Origin: Leucocoprinus leucothites
Lineage: Eukaryota; Basidiomycota; Agaricomycetes; Agaricales; Agaricaceae
Assembly (NCBI GenBank): GCA_013368445.1
Contig: JAACJO010000037.1
Span: forward strand, 155,267 to 219,266
Length of the DNA stretch: 64,000 bases
Reading direction: 5' to 3'
Shown: piece after piece, positions 12,673 to 23,425 of the stretch
Position numbering within the stretch: the stretch's first letter is position 1
Layout of the letters: each line of letters begins with the position of its first letter
Position numbers and translations under genes: made by a program
The notes under the pieces: model-generated
Seen by the model: only the letters and a program-made list of their open reading frames with translations
Told to the model about the DNA's origin: nothing
Database searches by the model: none

Positions 12673-12780
12673 CCCTCCCTCTTACCTCCACCCTCCCTCT
12701 CACCTCCACCCTCCCTCTCACCTCCACCCTCCCTCTTGCCTCCACCCTCCCTCTTGCCTCCACTCTCTCTCTCACCTCCA
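12673..12780. repeat. 18-bp minisatellite, six units
   Basis: Six consecutive units of CCCTCCCTCTYACCTCCA. Units differ at positions 11-12 (TA, CA or TG), and the last unit is degenerate. On the minus strand it would encode Arg-Gly-Arg-Val-Glu repeats, but there is no sign that this is translated. Confidence 0.9.
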
Positions 12781-13469
12781 CCCATCTGCCCACTTCCCCT
12801 CCTCTCCCCTCTGGTGACAACAGTGTTAATAATGGCCAATAGTCACTGTCCTCTCTCATAGTGATCATCTACTATAAGGTATATACCTTCCTCATGGGCT
12901 CATTGCCTTATACTCTGACAACTGCCCACCATGGCCAGCTCCCATTGTCATGCAGCAGTGATATTCTCAAGAATGGTCATCCTCCACAGGCTGTCACCAT
13001 CTTCTGGTGTCAATTATGGCCTCCTTGTGATGAGGTGTGCCACCAGCTTTGCTCAACCTTCTGGTGATGCTCAACACCCCCCTTTCTTGGCTGCACTCAT
13101 CAAGACCTCAACACCACCTTACCTGCTTGCACAATCATCCTCCAGTCATGATTGCTGCTCATACTTCTCTCCCCGACACTCATTCTAGGTACTGTACATC
13201 TCTCACTTAGTTCAAGATGATGATATCCGACACCAGTTCTCCTTAGGTTACCCCCTTTGTAATCTTCCTCACTATCTTCCTTGTTATCTGCTACTGGTGT
13301 GTCCCCCTCCACTTGCTCTCTTGACTCACTATTCTGATCATCTGACTCATACAGCAGCTGTGCACTTACTCTACTCATGACCACAAAACCCTTACAACTG
13401 TGAAACTCTTGTTGGATTGGCACCACCTGCTAGGCCCACTCCCCCCTTGACTCTCCCTGAATCACCACC

Positions 13470-13541
13470 CATCATTGATGTGGCCATGTCATTCCCACCT
13501 TTACTCATCATTGATGTGGCCTTGCCATTCCCACCATTGCA
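13470..13541. repeat. Two-copy 36-bp tandem duplication
   Basis: CATCATTGATGTGGCC occurs at 13470 and again at 13506, and most of the 36 bp is shared between the copies. Confidence 0.8.
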
Positions 13542-14036
13542 CCACCTCTCACTCACTCAATGGGACCCCTGAAAGCTTGGTGTCCACCTTCCATACAATT
13601 ACCTTCCCTTACTATTCAAAATCACTGGCCATCACTTATCACAATATTCATTCTGGTGGACATAGCAACTCTCACCCTTGTGCTCTATTTATATTATGTG
13701 TATCTCTCACTGTTTGCTGTCTCCCAAATTCAATCCTTCCTGTGGCTCCCTATTGATGCTCTTACCTATATCACTCTGAGTTATCCTGAGACTCATTAGC
13801 TCTCTACTCAGTCATCAAGCTCTCAGCCAATGCTTATTCATGCAATTAATATTGTGAGTTTTTATGCATTTTTCATGCTCAGATGGCAGCCCTTCAGCTA
13901 CCATGCCACTGCAACCTAATCATTAAACTTGTCATGTGTCTGGTCAACACATCAACCACTTGTTTCCCTCCAGATCAATCCCATGAACACCATTTATTCA
14001 AAGTTCACCATCCCTTATTGTATGACAATGTGATGA

Positions 14037-14237
14037 CTAGTAGGTTACAGTCATCAATATCTCAAACCTGTCTTGAAGCTCAACATCATCAGGAGAGTCC
14101 AAACCCTGAAGATCATCAGTATCATCTGGTCCATCCATGCAAGAAGTGTCATCATCAGCCACATCATTGTTGTCTTTGCATTGACAGCCATGGGAAGCTG
14201 AGCCATCCACATTCATCAGGGTTTTGTCTTCAGGGAT
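14037..14237 (-). pseudogene. KDZ transposase relic, C-terminal exon part
   Basis: On the minus strand this segment continues the KDZ-type protein interrupted by copia D. The bases before the copia insertion encode GFNGNLDPG. With one copy of the 5-bp target duplication, the frame runs on into IPEDKTLMNVDG and an acidic Asp-rich tail, ending at a stop at 14037. KDZ transposase proteins of Agaricomycetes typically end with a GFSG-type motif and an acidic tail, which supports the call. Confidence 0.65.
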
Positions 14238-14242
14238 ACCTG
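14238..14242. repeat. Copia D target site duplication (left)
   Basis: ACCTG directly before the LTR start at 14243. The same five bases follow the right LTR at 19549-19553. A perfect 5-bp duplication proves clean integration. Confidence 0.95.
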
Positions 14243-14602
14243 TGTCAGGATCGCAAACCCCTGCCGAGTCCTGTCTGCATAATATCAGCTCATTATCTGT
14301 ATGGTATCCAAGTTTCGTCTCGCCGTGCTGACCATACATTTTTCCGTACATTTATTCGTTGTTATCATAATGTAACTGAGCATGTTGTCTATGAGACAAG
14401 CTCTGTATTCAATATTGTCCTATAAGTAGTATACCAACATGTCCTGACACTTCAGTTCTCGTGTCGAGATACTGAAGTGAGTTTGTTATCTAGTCTTTCT
14501 TACTTTTCTTACTTATGCTAATCATATTTGTAGTATATATTTATCTTTCAGGTATTGACTACAGTTCTCGCATCGAGATACTGAATATATATTTATCTTT
14601 CA
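14243..14602 (+). repeat. Copia D 5' LTR
   Basis: 360 bp, beginning TGTCAGG and ending CTTTCA. It aligns without gaps to 19189-19548 with nine differences, all transitions. Eight of the nine are CG in one LTR and TG or CA in the other. It contains two copies of a CAGTTCTCG..CGAGATACTGA segment. Confidence 0.95.
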
Positions 14603-14614
14603 GGTTATGGGCCC
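14603..14614 (+). promoter_or_regulatory. Copia D primer-binding site (initiator tRNA-Met half)
   Basis: GGTTATGGGCCC begins right after the LTR. It is the exact complement of GGGCCCAUAACC, the anticodon stem-loop region of an initiator tRNA-Met of the type known in plants; the budding yeast form has CUC in place of CCC. Drosophila copia is known to prime from an internal initiator-Met tRNA fragment. This suggests half-tRNA priming here. Confidence 0.75.
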
Positions 14615-14663
14615 CACCCCATTGCATTGCTAAAGAAAGAAATTATCTATATTGAAGTTTACG

Positions 14664-16200
14664 ATGACTACCAATATGCTGTCCTCAGCAGTTCCGAAGT
14701 TGGATGTGTCTGGTAGTAACTGGGCGATATTCGCAATATGTTTTCAGACAGAGGTCCAAGGAAAGGATCTGTGGGGCCACTTCAATGGTAGTGAACCTCG
14801 CCCTGTAATCAGAGCTTCACCTTCTGCTAGTCAGACTACTGGATCCCAGTCCGGCGCCACTCCTTCTGCTCCTACTACACAACCCACTGCTACTGCCTCT
14901 GATGCTACTCCTGCAAACCCTGCCGCTTCGAGCACTGCCTCCACTCCTGCTACTGTTCCTGCCACACCCTTGCAGACTGCCGTCCCTATGAGCACTCAGC
15001 CTACCCTTGCTGTCACAACAACAGCATCTGCCATCCCTACTCAGCCTACACAGCCTGCTGTCACAGTCGAGATGGTCGAGAGTTGGGTCAAGAACGAAAA
15101 ATTTGCTCGTGCCTTGCTCGCCCAATGACTCCCTGACTCTACTTTTTTGGTTGTATCTGGACAGCCAACCGTCAAAGAAATGTGGGCGGCCATAGTGCAG
15201 GAATACACTTACAAGAGTGCCTTCTCACAGGCACGTCTTCGTCGTGACTTCATGTCCATGCAATGCCCTGATAAGGGTGATATTTGTATATTCCTGAGTG
15301 AGCTTCACTGCCATAAAGCCAAACTTGAAGCTGTTGGTGTCATCATTAATGATGATGATTACAGGAATGCAATAATACAATCCTTACCTTGGTGGCTTGC
15401 TTCATATGCTTTGAACCAGCTATCTGCTGCCCGACTCCATAGCTCCCTCCAACACACCATAGATCCCGACATCTTGATCATCTTAATTAGTGATGAATGG
15501 GATAGAACACGCCCCAATCAATCCAGGGGTGGTGCCGCTAAAGCCGAAAGTGACGATGCTTTGATGGTTGTGGGAAACAAGGGAGGGGGCAGTGGTGGAA
15601 ACAATGGCGGCAGTGGAAAGTTCAAGGGAAAGGTGAAAAGAAGGGGCCATGTTGGATTTGTGGCAGTGATCACTGGAAGAGAGAATGCCCTAAGAGAGGC
15701 ACTAGTGAGAAGAAGGAGGGGGAGAAGGGAGGTAACGCACCTAGAAAGGGTGCCAGTGCCAATATTGTCACCAAAGACGATGACGACGACTGCTCCTTCA
15801 TGGTAGAGGAGCTATTGGACTACGAGAGTGACTCAAGTTGGTCCGAACTCGAGGCTGATCACTTGAATAGTGTGTCGGAAAGTGATGAAGGGATCACAAG
15901 TGAAATTGATTTCGGATCGGATTTTGAAGAAGTCAATATCGCTGCAAATGAAGAGGTCATCAGTGTCAGCAAATCCACTCAAACATGAGTCGAGGTGTTC
16001 GACTCAGGTGCAACAACTCACATTACTCCCTACCGCGATCATTTTTCCACCTTCAAATCCATTCCCCCTCAACCCTTGCATGCTGCGAACAAGAAAGCTT
16101 TTGACGCTGTTGGAAAGGGTGAAGTCACTTTAGACTTACCAAATGGTGCCGCTTCATCCCAACTCCACCTGAGTGAAGTGTGTGTATTCCCCCAAGGCTG
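14664..16200 (+). pseudogene. gag: Copia D gag and protease
   Basis: The ATG at 14664 opens MTTNMLSSAVPKLDVSGSNW, a typical copia gag start. A Thr/Ala/Pro-rich spacer follows. TGA interrupts the frame at 15126 where CGA (Arg) is likely. The zinc knuckle CWICGSDHWKREC is split by a frameshift near 15650. An acidic linker follows. TGA also occurs at 15986-15988 just before the protease active site FDSGATTHI (about 16000). A second frameshift near 16195 returns to the original frame. The protease would cleave the polyprotein inside the particle. Confidence 0.85.
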
Positions 16201-17489
16201 GTTACACACTTGTATCCATTGGTCAGCTCGATGATGCCAGATTCTCCACCACATTTGCAAATGGAAAGTGTGTCATCTGCGATGCAGGCGGCGCCCGAGT
16301 AGCTGAGATCCCAAGAAATGGGAAAGGCCTGTATAAACTAGTCAGAGAGGGTGCAGAGGAAGTGAATGTGGCGAGTGAACCACTCACCCTAGATATGCTC
16401 CATTGCCGCTTGGGCCACATCGCTCCTGGAGCTGCTCAGAAACTTGTCCGTGATGGTCTAGTCACTGGCTTGAAGCTTGACGATGGAAGTGATACCGATT
16501 TCTTCTGCGAGTCTTGTGCCTATGCAAAGGCGACTTGGCTACCAATTTCCAAGTTTTGTGAGGGTGAGCAGGTGGAAAAGTTTGGTGATGAAATCCATTC
16601 GGACATCTGGGGACCTGCACGCACTGAAACAAAGAAGGGTAAATGTTATTATGTGACATTTATCAATGATTTTTCGAGGTGGACTCACATTGATTTCCTC
16701 TCGAATAAATCTGACGTCTTCGAGTCATACCGCAACTTCGATGCATGGTGTGAAACTCAGTTTGGTGTGTGTATCAAAGCCCTGCACTCAGACTGTGGTG
16801 GTGAATACACTATGAACAAATTTCAGTCATACCTCAAATCCCGTGGCATGAAAACAAAGCTTACCGTGCACGATACACCCCAGCACAACAGCATTGCCGA
16901 ACACCGAAATCGAACCATCATCGAACGCACTCGTGCCTTGTTACATGCTAGTCATTTGCCAAAGTCGTTGTGGGCAGAGGCGGTTGCCCATGTCATGTGG
17001 TTAATGAACCGAACAGGCATGAAAGCGATAGAAGGACGAATGCCTTTTGAGGCATTGTACGGTCGGAAGCCAGACTTGCGGGCAATACATGAGTGGGGAG
17101 AGGAGGTGTGGGTACACCAAGCCGGTGGTGACAAGCTCGGTGGACGGGCAAAGAAGGGACGATGGGTGGGATATGACACAGAGAGCAATGGCTCTCGTGT
17201 GTATTTCCTAGACACGGGCGCTGTCAAAATTGAAAGAAACTTTCATTTCATTAATACAGGTCGTTCCGGGCTTGAGGGGGAGCACTCACCTGGGAACAAG
17301 CCTCGAAATGACGGCCCACGGAACAGCAACCCTCTGGCGGGAAATCCTGACACAACACCTATCCCTCCAACTCCTTCCCCTGATGAAAAACCCGCTGAAA
17401 CTGAGCTGCACAAATCAAGTGCTGAGAACGATGATGTCAACCCCAGAGAAGCACCCCGCGATGATGTTCCTCGAGCCGGAAGGACTTAG
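16201..17489 (+). pseudogene. Copia D integrase
   Basis: The zinc-binding head is intact: the two His of LHCRLGHIAPG and the two Cys of FFCESC. The catalytic triad is readable: Asp in EIHSDIWGP (about 16600), Asp in LHSDCGGEYT (about 16790) and Glu in HNSIAEHRNRT (about 16895). The GKP-type C-terminal block follows (GRKPDLRAIHEWG, KGRWVGYD). A Pro/Asp-rich linker ends at TAG 17487-17489; the frame is open again right after it. The enzyme would join the cDNA to the chromosome and make the 5-bp duplication seen here. Confidence 0.88.
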
Positions 17490-19181
17490 CGCATTAGAAA
17501 TCCAAGTGCAAAAGCTCGGGCGATCCTTGAGGGGACAGCGGTGACATTAGCTGAGGAAATCGATTGGGTTGATGTCCATGTTCTTGTGGCAGATATTGAG
17601 GAGACAGAGGGGCTGGAGCCAGGAAGCCTGAGTGAGGCAAAGACAAGGGGTGACTGGGAATTGTGGAAAAAGGCGATGGAAGAAGAACTTACCATGCTGG
17701 GTGATGCTGGCACATGGGAACTCATTGACCCGCCGATCAGAGTCAACATCGTTGGATCAAAGTGGGTGTTTAAAGCAAAGAAAGACGCCACTGGCAACGT
17801 TGTCCGCTACAAAGCAAGACTCATTGCGCAAGGGTTCTCACAGGTCCCAGGTGTCAACTATTTTGACATGTTTGCACCTGTTGCGTGCCTCTCATCCATC
17901 TGATCCATACTTGCCATCGCTGCCGCCTGTGATCTGGAGATCCATCAGATCGACATCAAAGGGGCCTACCTTAACGGGAAATTAAATGATGATGAGAACA
18001 TTTACATGCGGCAACCACCCGGCTTTGTCTCTTCCTCTCATCCTCATTGTGTATGCCACCTCAAGAAGACCCTCTACGGCCTCAAGCAATCCGGGAGACG
18101 ATGGTATCAATGTCTCTGCGAAATATTAGTCAATAATCTGGGATTTTCGCACTGTGAAGTCGACCAGAGCGTTTTCTTCAAGACCATTGCCCCCGACCTC
18201 ATCATTATCCTTGTTCACATCGACAACTGCACAATTGCTGCCTCAACTATTGCATTAATTCATTGGGTGAAGAATGGAGTGAAGCAATTCGTGGAGATTA
18301 CGGACCTGGGGGAGATACATTGGTTGTTGGGCATTGAATTGAAACGGGATAGAGAACACAGTAAAATCTCGCTTTCCCAACGTTCCTATATTGACACTTC
18401 AATTCGCCGTTATGGTTTTGAGGATGCGAAGCCTGTCAGCATGCCCATGGACCCATCAACTCGACTAGCATCCACACAATCGCCTCAAATGACCGCCAAA
18501 ATCGCTCAAATGTCCAAACAACCCTACCAAGAGGCCGTCGGCAGGCTTATGTATGCTGCACTTGGAACGCGACTGGATATCGCATATGCAGTGCAGGTGC
18601 TCTCGAAGTTTTCGAGAAATCCCGGGGAAGTGCATTGGGAGGTAGTGAAACGAGTCTTCAGGTATCTGAAGGGGACTCAGGAGTATTGGTTGACATATGG
18701 AGGCATTGGAGAAAGCCTCAAGGGATTTATGGACGCAGACGGCAACATGGCGGAGGATCGCTGTGCTACATCAGGGTATGCTTTCATCATTAACGGTGGA
18801 GCGGTTTCTTGGAGTGCGAAGCAACAAGAAATCGTTACTCTATCTACTACAGAACCTGAATATGTTGCTGCAACACACGCCGCTAAGGAAGCCTTGTGGC
18901 TTTGTTCGCTTATATCTCAAGTCTTCAATATCATGCTCCCCTTGACTACCATCTTTTCCGACAACCAATCTGCCATCGCACTTGCCAAGGACCACCAGTA
19001 TCACGCTCGCACCAAACACATTGACATACGCTATCATTTTATTTGCTGGATCGTTGAAGAGGACAAGATTCGGCTTGTCTATTGCCTGACTGAAGACATG
19101 GTCACAGATGTCTTCACGAAGGCACTCGCATCACCGAAAGTCAAGCATTTTGCTTGTGAACTCGGCCTCGTCAAGGTTTGA
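17490..19181 (+). pseudogene. Copia D reverse transcriptase and RNase H
   Basis: RT motifs are clear: SKWVFKAKKDATG, YKARLIAQGFSQ, IHQIDIKGAYLNG, KKTLYGLKQSGRRWY. TGA at 17901 sits where CGA (Arg) is expected (SSI-R-SILA). The catalytic YVDD box reads VHIDNC, so the second Asp is Asn. RNase H has FMDADGNMAEDR, STTEPEYVAA and FSDNQSAIALA. The protein ends at a stop at 19181, just before the polypurine tract. Apart from the stop and the Asn, the frame is uninterrupted. Confidence 0.9.
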
Positions 19182-19188
19182 GGGGGAG
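19180..19188 (+). promoter_or_regulatory. Copia D polypurine tract
   Basis: GAGGGGGAG lies directly before the 3' LTR, overlapping the end of the pol frame (TGAGGGGGAG). This is the standard plus-strand primer position. Confidence 0.85.
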
Positions 19189-19548
19189 TGTCGGGATCGC
19201 AAACCCCTGCCGAGTCCTGTCTGCATAATATCAGCTCATTATCTGTATGGTATCCAAGTTTTGTCTCGCTGTGCTGACCGTACATTTTTCCGTACATTTA
19301 TTCGTTGTTATCATAATGTAACTGAGCATGTTGTCTACGAGACAAGCTCTGTATTCAATATTGTCCTATAAGTAGTGTACCAACATGTCCTGACACTTCA
19401 GTTCTCGTGTTGAGATACTGAAGTGAGTTTGTTATCTAGTCTTTCTTACTTTTCTTACTTATGCTAATCATATTTGTAGTATATATTTATCTTTCAGGTA
19501 TTGACTACAGTTCTTGCGTCGAGATACTGAATATATATTTATCTTTCA
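19189..19548 (+). repeat. Copia D 3' LTR
   Basis: 360 bp, TGTCGGG...CTTTCA, partner of 14243-14602. It keeps CG at some sites where the 5' LTR has CA or TG, and the reverse at others. Confidence 0.95.
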
Positions 19549-19553
19549 ACCTG
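19549..19553. repeat. Copia D target site duplication (right)
   Basis: ACCTG directly after the 3' LTR, identical to 14238-14242. Confidence 0.95.
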
Positions 19554-20645
19554 GATCCAAGTTCCCATTGAAACCTGGTATTTTTTGCAGTTTCTGAAAT
19601 CAGCAAAGGTGGAGCTCATTGAATCATATTTGCTTGCCTCAGTAGAGGTGGACATAGTGTGCAAGCAGAGGATCAGACTGAGAGAGTTGATTCTCTTGAT
19701 CCAACAAGAACTGTTCTTTGTCCTGGATATGGGTTATGACACATCTTATCTTGCTATTCAACTAAGTGATTTCTTCATTTGCACACTTAATTTTGAAATG
19801 CTGATCCATGAGTGCTTGAATAGCAGGCCAAGACCAGGGACAATCACATATATCTTGATGTGAATCTTGCAGCAGATCAAAATTGGAGAGAAAGGCATAT
19901 TCCATGACTTCATTCCATTCAAGTGCAGGGCAAGGTGGAGACATTTCTTGTGCTGCCTTGTTGTACTGCTCCAAGGCCAATTTCACAGCAATTGATTGTG
20001 CATGTAGGGCCTTGCCAACTTGTTGTCGGAGCTTGTACCCTGACAATTACCAGTAAGCCATGCTCTCAGAACCAATACTCAAGGCACACCTGACTGAGAC
20101 ATGTTCATCTTTGATAACTCAAAGATGTGTGAAACTACTAAGCCCTCCAGTTCATCCAGGTGGCGCTGATACTGCTGCTTATTAACTATTTCCTTTGCCC
20201 AGCACCAGGGCTCAGAATCCACTTCCCATCGCTCCTCAATGCTGAGCTTTTCTTCAAGTTTGTGTACAGCTTGGAGACAGTGCTCTTCTTTCTCCCATGG
20301 GTAACAGTGCCAAACAGCTGTTGCCATACCCTTCAGTGCTCTGTACTGCCCGCCCTTTGCACTCCCCTAAGTTGAGTTGATAAACATAATGTTTATATTG
20401 TTGGTCTCCAGACTAAAAGGCAGTGCATTTCAATATGATTCTAGGTAATAGCAGGCACAATGTACGTTAGCTCCTTCATCTCCACCAGTCTCTGATAGTA
20501 TTCCATCTCCAGCATCTCCTGAATGGGTTCATGTGATAAGCCCTGCAGGTACATTTGCTCTTCTTTGAGTCATTGTGTGAAAATTTTGACATCCATGATT
20601 CCCTGCATTTGAAGTGATTGAATTAAATTTGTCATGACAGTCTCC
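19549..20645 (-). pseudogene. KDZ transposase relic, main part
   Basis: KDZ (Kyakuja-Dileera-Zisupton) DNA transposons are abundant in mushrooms. Reading the minus strand from about 20640: MDVKIFTQ-LKEEQMYLQGL, then KLEEKLSIEERWEVDS, LDELEGLVVSHIFELSKMNMSQSG, GYKLRQQVGKALHAQS, WNEVMEYAFLSNFDLL and NEEIT-LNSKIRCVI, the familiar C-terminal block of these proteins. A 50-bp intron at 20040-20089 (GTGTGC...CAG) joins MSQS to GYKLR in frame. Several TGA stops replace likely Arg. The catalytic part is absent. It abuts gypsy relic E at about 20645, and copia D splits it at 19548. Confidence 0.75.
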
Positions 20646-20659
20646 AAGAGTATTTTAGA

Positions 20660-23275
20660 TTTGGGTCAATCAGAGGTATTTCATGGTTGATTTCTCGTAA
20701 CAGCAGAAGCAGTGTGTCTAATCCATCCCTACAGACCTTCTTTGCATAGTCAACAAGATGTCCAGCAACCTCAGTCAATTTATCTTTGTACATAGTCATT
20801 GCTCAAGAAGATAGCTTGGTCACACAGACTCCTTTTAATGGTATGGGTGTTTCACTACCTATTACCACTGCAGGTGGTTCCAGGCATATGCTAACCTTAT
20901 GTTGGAATAGAAAGGGGGTGCCTAGTATGACATCATAATTCACCAAGTTCATCACATCAAACTCTTGCTTGTAACTGAGTTTTTGGTAAGTGAAGTGAAT
21001 TATTGTTTGGTAGTTGATATTTGACCGTGAGCCTTGTGCTGCCATTTGCACAGGTATCACCTTTTCTAATTCAAATTCCAGTAAGTTCAGTTGTTGCACA
21101 ATTGTAGTGGAGACAAAATCTCCCATTAATCCAGTATCAATTAGTGCTCTACAGGGATGTCCATTGACTTTAACAACTACAACTATGGGTCAAGGGATGA
21201 CTCGAGAAATGTCTCGAGGGGTTGTAGAGTTCTGTTGAATGGATGGTTAAGTTCCTGTTTCGACTTGTAGGCCATTAACTTCAAAATTTATAATATTGGT
21301 AGAAGTACACACATTGGAGTGAGAGTCATCAGTTTTGAGATCTTTGAAGAGGGTCCTTATGTCTTCCAGAGCATCCTCAGACATGATGAGAGGTGAGTGA
21401 CTGTTGTCTCCCTGAGTGTGTTGCTTTCTGACCCAATCAACAATGTTAAGTTTTTCATTTAGCAAGTGCCAACAACTTATTTTGTGGCTCAGATCAAGAA
21501 GATGATCACAAACAGTCACCCATGGCCCATTCCCTATGGCCCTGACCAAATAGCGAGGTGGATGTATTATGTGTATGAAATCATCTATGTATTTGCAGAT
21601 GTCATGTGAGTATGTCAGGTTGAGGATGTTTTCTGCATTTGAAAAAGGTGGGTCATTGAAGTAGAGGAGATCATAGCTAAGCTGGTCAATAGTCTCAAGG
21701 AGACTCCTTGGCAGTTGTTAGTGAGCTGAATAGTAGACTTTTCGAGTGATATACCTGGTTAAAGACTCAGGCCTCCACCTAAACACATACGAAGCTTTGA
21801 CAGTAATTATGCCTGTCAAAATATCATTGTAGATTTGTATTATTTCACTTCTGGGTGAGTGGTATGAGACTCCGAGTCCCCAGCTAGTGGGTAAGAGTTT
21901 CTGTGTAACTCAGTCTAGCCAGAAATGTTTTGCAGAGCCAATCACCTCACATTTCTTGCCTAACAGACCTTCCATGTATTTCACAGCTTGAATGTCTGAT
22001 ATCAAATGACTATAAGCATGTGGAATAGACCTGCTAGGCTTGAAGTAGTCTCCCTCAGAATTGTAAGGATCATCATCATCTTTGGTTATCCATTCTGATA
22101 CCTTCTCAAAGGAATCCATTGGTGGCATGGTGCATAAATCCTTGAGACCTTGGTAGTCATGCACATGCAACCGAGTACTGCTAGGATTGAGGGCTTTTGG
22201 ATCATTGGATTGAGTCTCATTGGACTCAAGATCTGTTTCAGATTCCTCAATTTCAGGTAGTACTATTTCATCATAGAGGTGAGTGTAGAATTCAGCATCA
22301 TCATAATAGTCCATGTCCATCATTCCCAATTCAATGAGATCTGTGCATTTGGTTGTTTCAGCAAGTTCTTGAAGATTTTCAGCCTGGTGTATGGCTGGGA
22401 TTTCAATGTTATTTAGTGACCTGCTACCCAGTGACCCTTGGCTGGAGGATGCAACATTGTTGCAAGTTGGACAGTGACGTGAGGTGTGTCCAACTTCCTT
22501 ACACCTATAGCACCAATTTTCTGCACATAAGTGTTCTATCTCTTGTTCAGATAGACTGTACCAATTATTGCTACTAGATTTCCTTTCCAAAGAATTTTTG
22601 TCAGTTTTCAATTGTTCATTGCTGTTACACTGATCATGATTACAGTGTGAATTACTAGAGCTGTTGTGGCTGGGGCAAAGCCTCCTATGACCAGTGTCTT
22701 CAAATCAGACCCTGTGCTCACAATTTCTGGAAGGGATGTTTCTGGATAGTTGACTGTTGGAGTGATGTGAGCACTTGCTTCTGGGGCCATGGGTCCTTCT
22801 ATTGCTTCTTGAATCATTGTCACTACAACATGCTTGATGGGCTACTGAATTAGTCATATTGATAGTTTCTGCTGTCCTTAGTACATCAGCATATGTTGAT
22901 TGTTCAGGATTTAATTGTTCTAACCACAACTGCTGTTGTATGTTGGGATTTAGGCCATACAATAATTTGGTGACCATATCAACTTCATTTCGCTTTTCAT
23001 CATATCCAAGGATTGAGAAGTATTCATTTAATTGTAAAGCATATTCTCAAATGGATAGACCATTCTGATAGAATCTAGCTAGCTTACAGCATTGTTGGGC
23101 CCTGAAGTTGGTTGGGAAGCAGTAATCAAATAGTGCTTTGAAGAATTCACCAAGGTTCCAACATGTTGGGTCCAATGATGCTTCTCTAGCATAGAACTCA
23201 TAAGCTTTTCCTGTGAGAGAATGAGATATGATTGATACTTGACATTTGGGTCGAGTCCTCCCATCATTCACATAG
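20660..23275 (-). pseudogene. gag: Element E gag core, zinc knuckle and protease
   Basis: A single frame holds across 2.6 kb with scattered stops and no visible frameshift. The gag core is at about 23270-22700 (PKCQVSIISHSLTGKAYEFYA, LNPNIQQQLWLEQLNPEQSTY). A CCHC knuckle, CYRCKEVGHTSRHC, lies near 22500. The protease has an LIDTG active site at about 21145 followed by MGDFVSTTIVQQL and YDVILGTPFLFQH. The role would be particle formation and polyprotein cleavage. Confidence 0.78.
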
Positions 23276-23425
23276 TCCAGGGAGTGCCTGACAAATTGAA
23301 AGAATGATTGAGGGACAGGCTGCCATCATATTTCCCAGGGGGAATGGGTTTGAGCAGGGACCTGACCGAGTGGTGATGCTGACTGCTGTGATGACCTGGG
23401 TTGGCTTCACCAGAATCAGTGGGCC

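Larger units (their letters stand above)
11901..14036. other. Anonymous region with simple repeats
   Basis: No recognisable gene. The region is C- and T-rich on the plus strand from about 12430 to 13800. Open frames here (for example 13100-13426 on the minus strand, acidic) have no motif that I know. It contains an 18-bp minisatellite at 12673-12780 and a 36-bp duplication at 13470-13541. Confidence 0.4.
14243..19548 (+). mobile_element. Element D: Ty1/copia retrotransposon, nearly full length
   Basis: 5306 bp with two 360-bp LTRs, a primer-binding site, a polypurine tract and a perfect ACCTG target duplication. The order gag, protease, integrase, reverse transcriptase, RNase H is diagnostic of Ty1/copia. 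The coding region has four in-frame stops, two frameshifts and a lost RT active-site Asp, so it is dead. The LTRs differ at only nine sites, so it is the youngest LTR element in the window. It sits inside a KDZ transposase relic. Confidence 0.95.

Noticed and set aside
12476..12868. Arg/Val/Glu-repeat protein on the minus strand
   Set aside because: It is a translation of the 18-bp minisatellite. All frames of such a repeat stay open, so the length is not evidence for a gene.
13883..14425. 180-codon plus-strand frame
   Set aside because: It spans the KDZ relic on the opposite strand and the copia D LTR, so it crosses an insertion boundary and cannot be a real gene.
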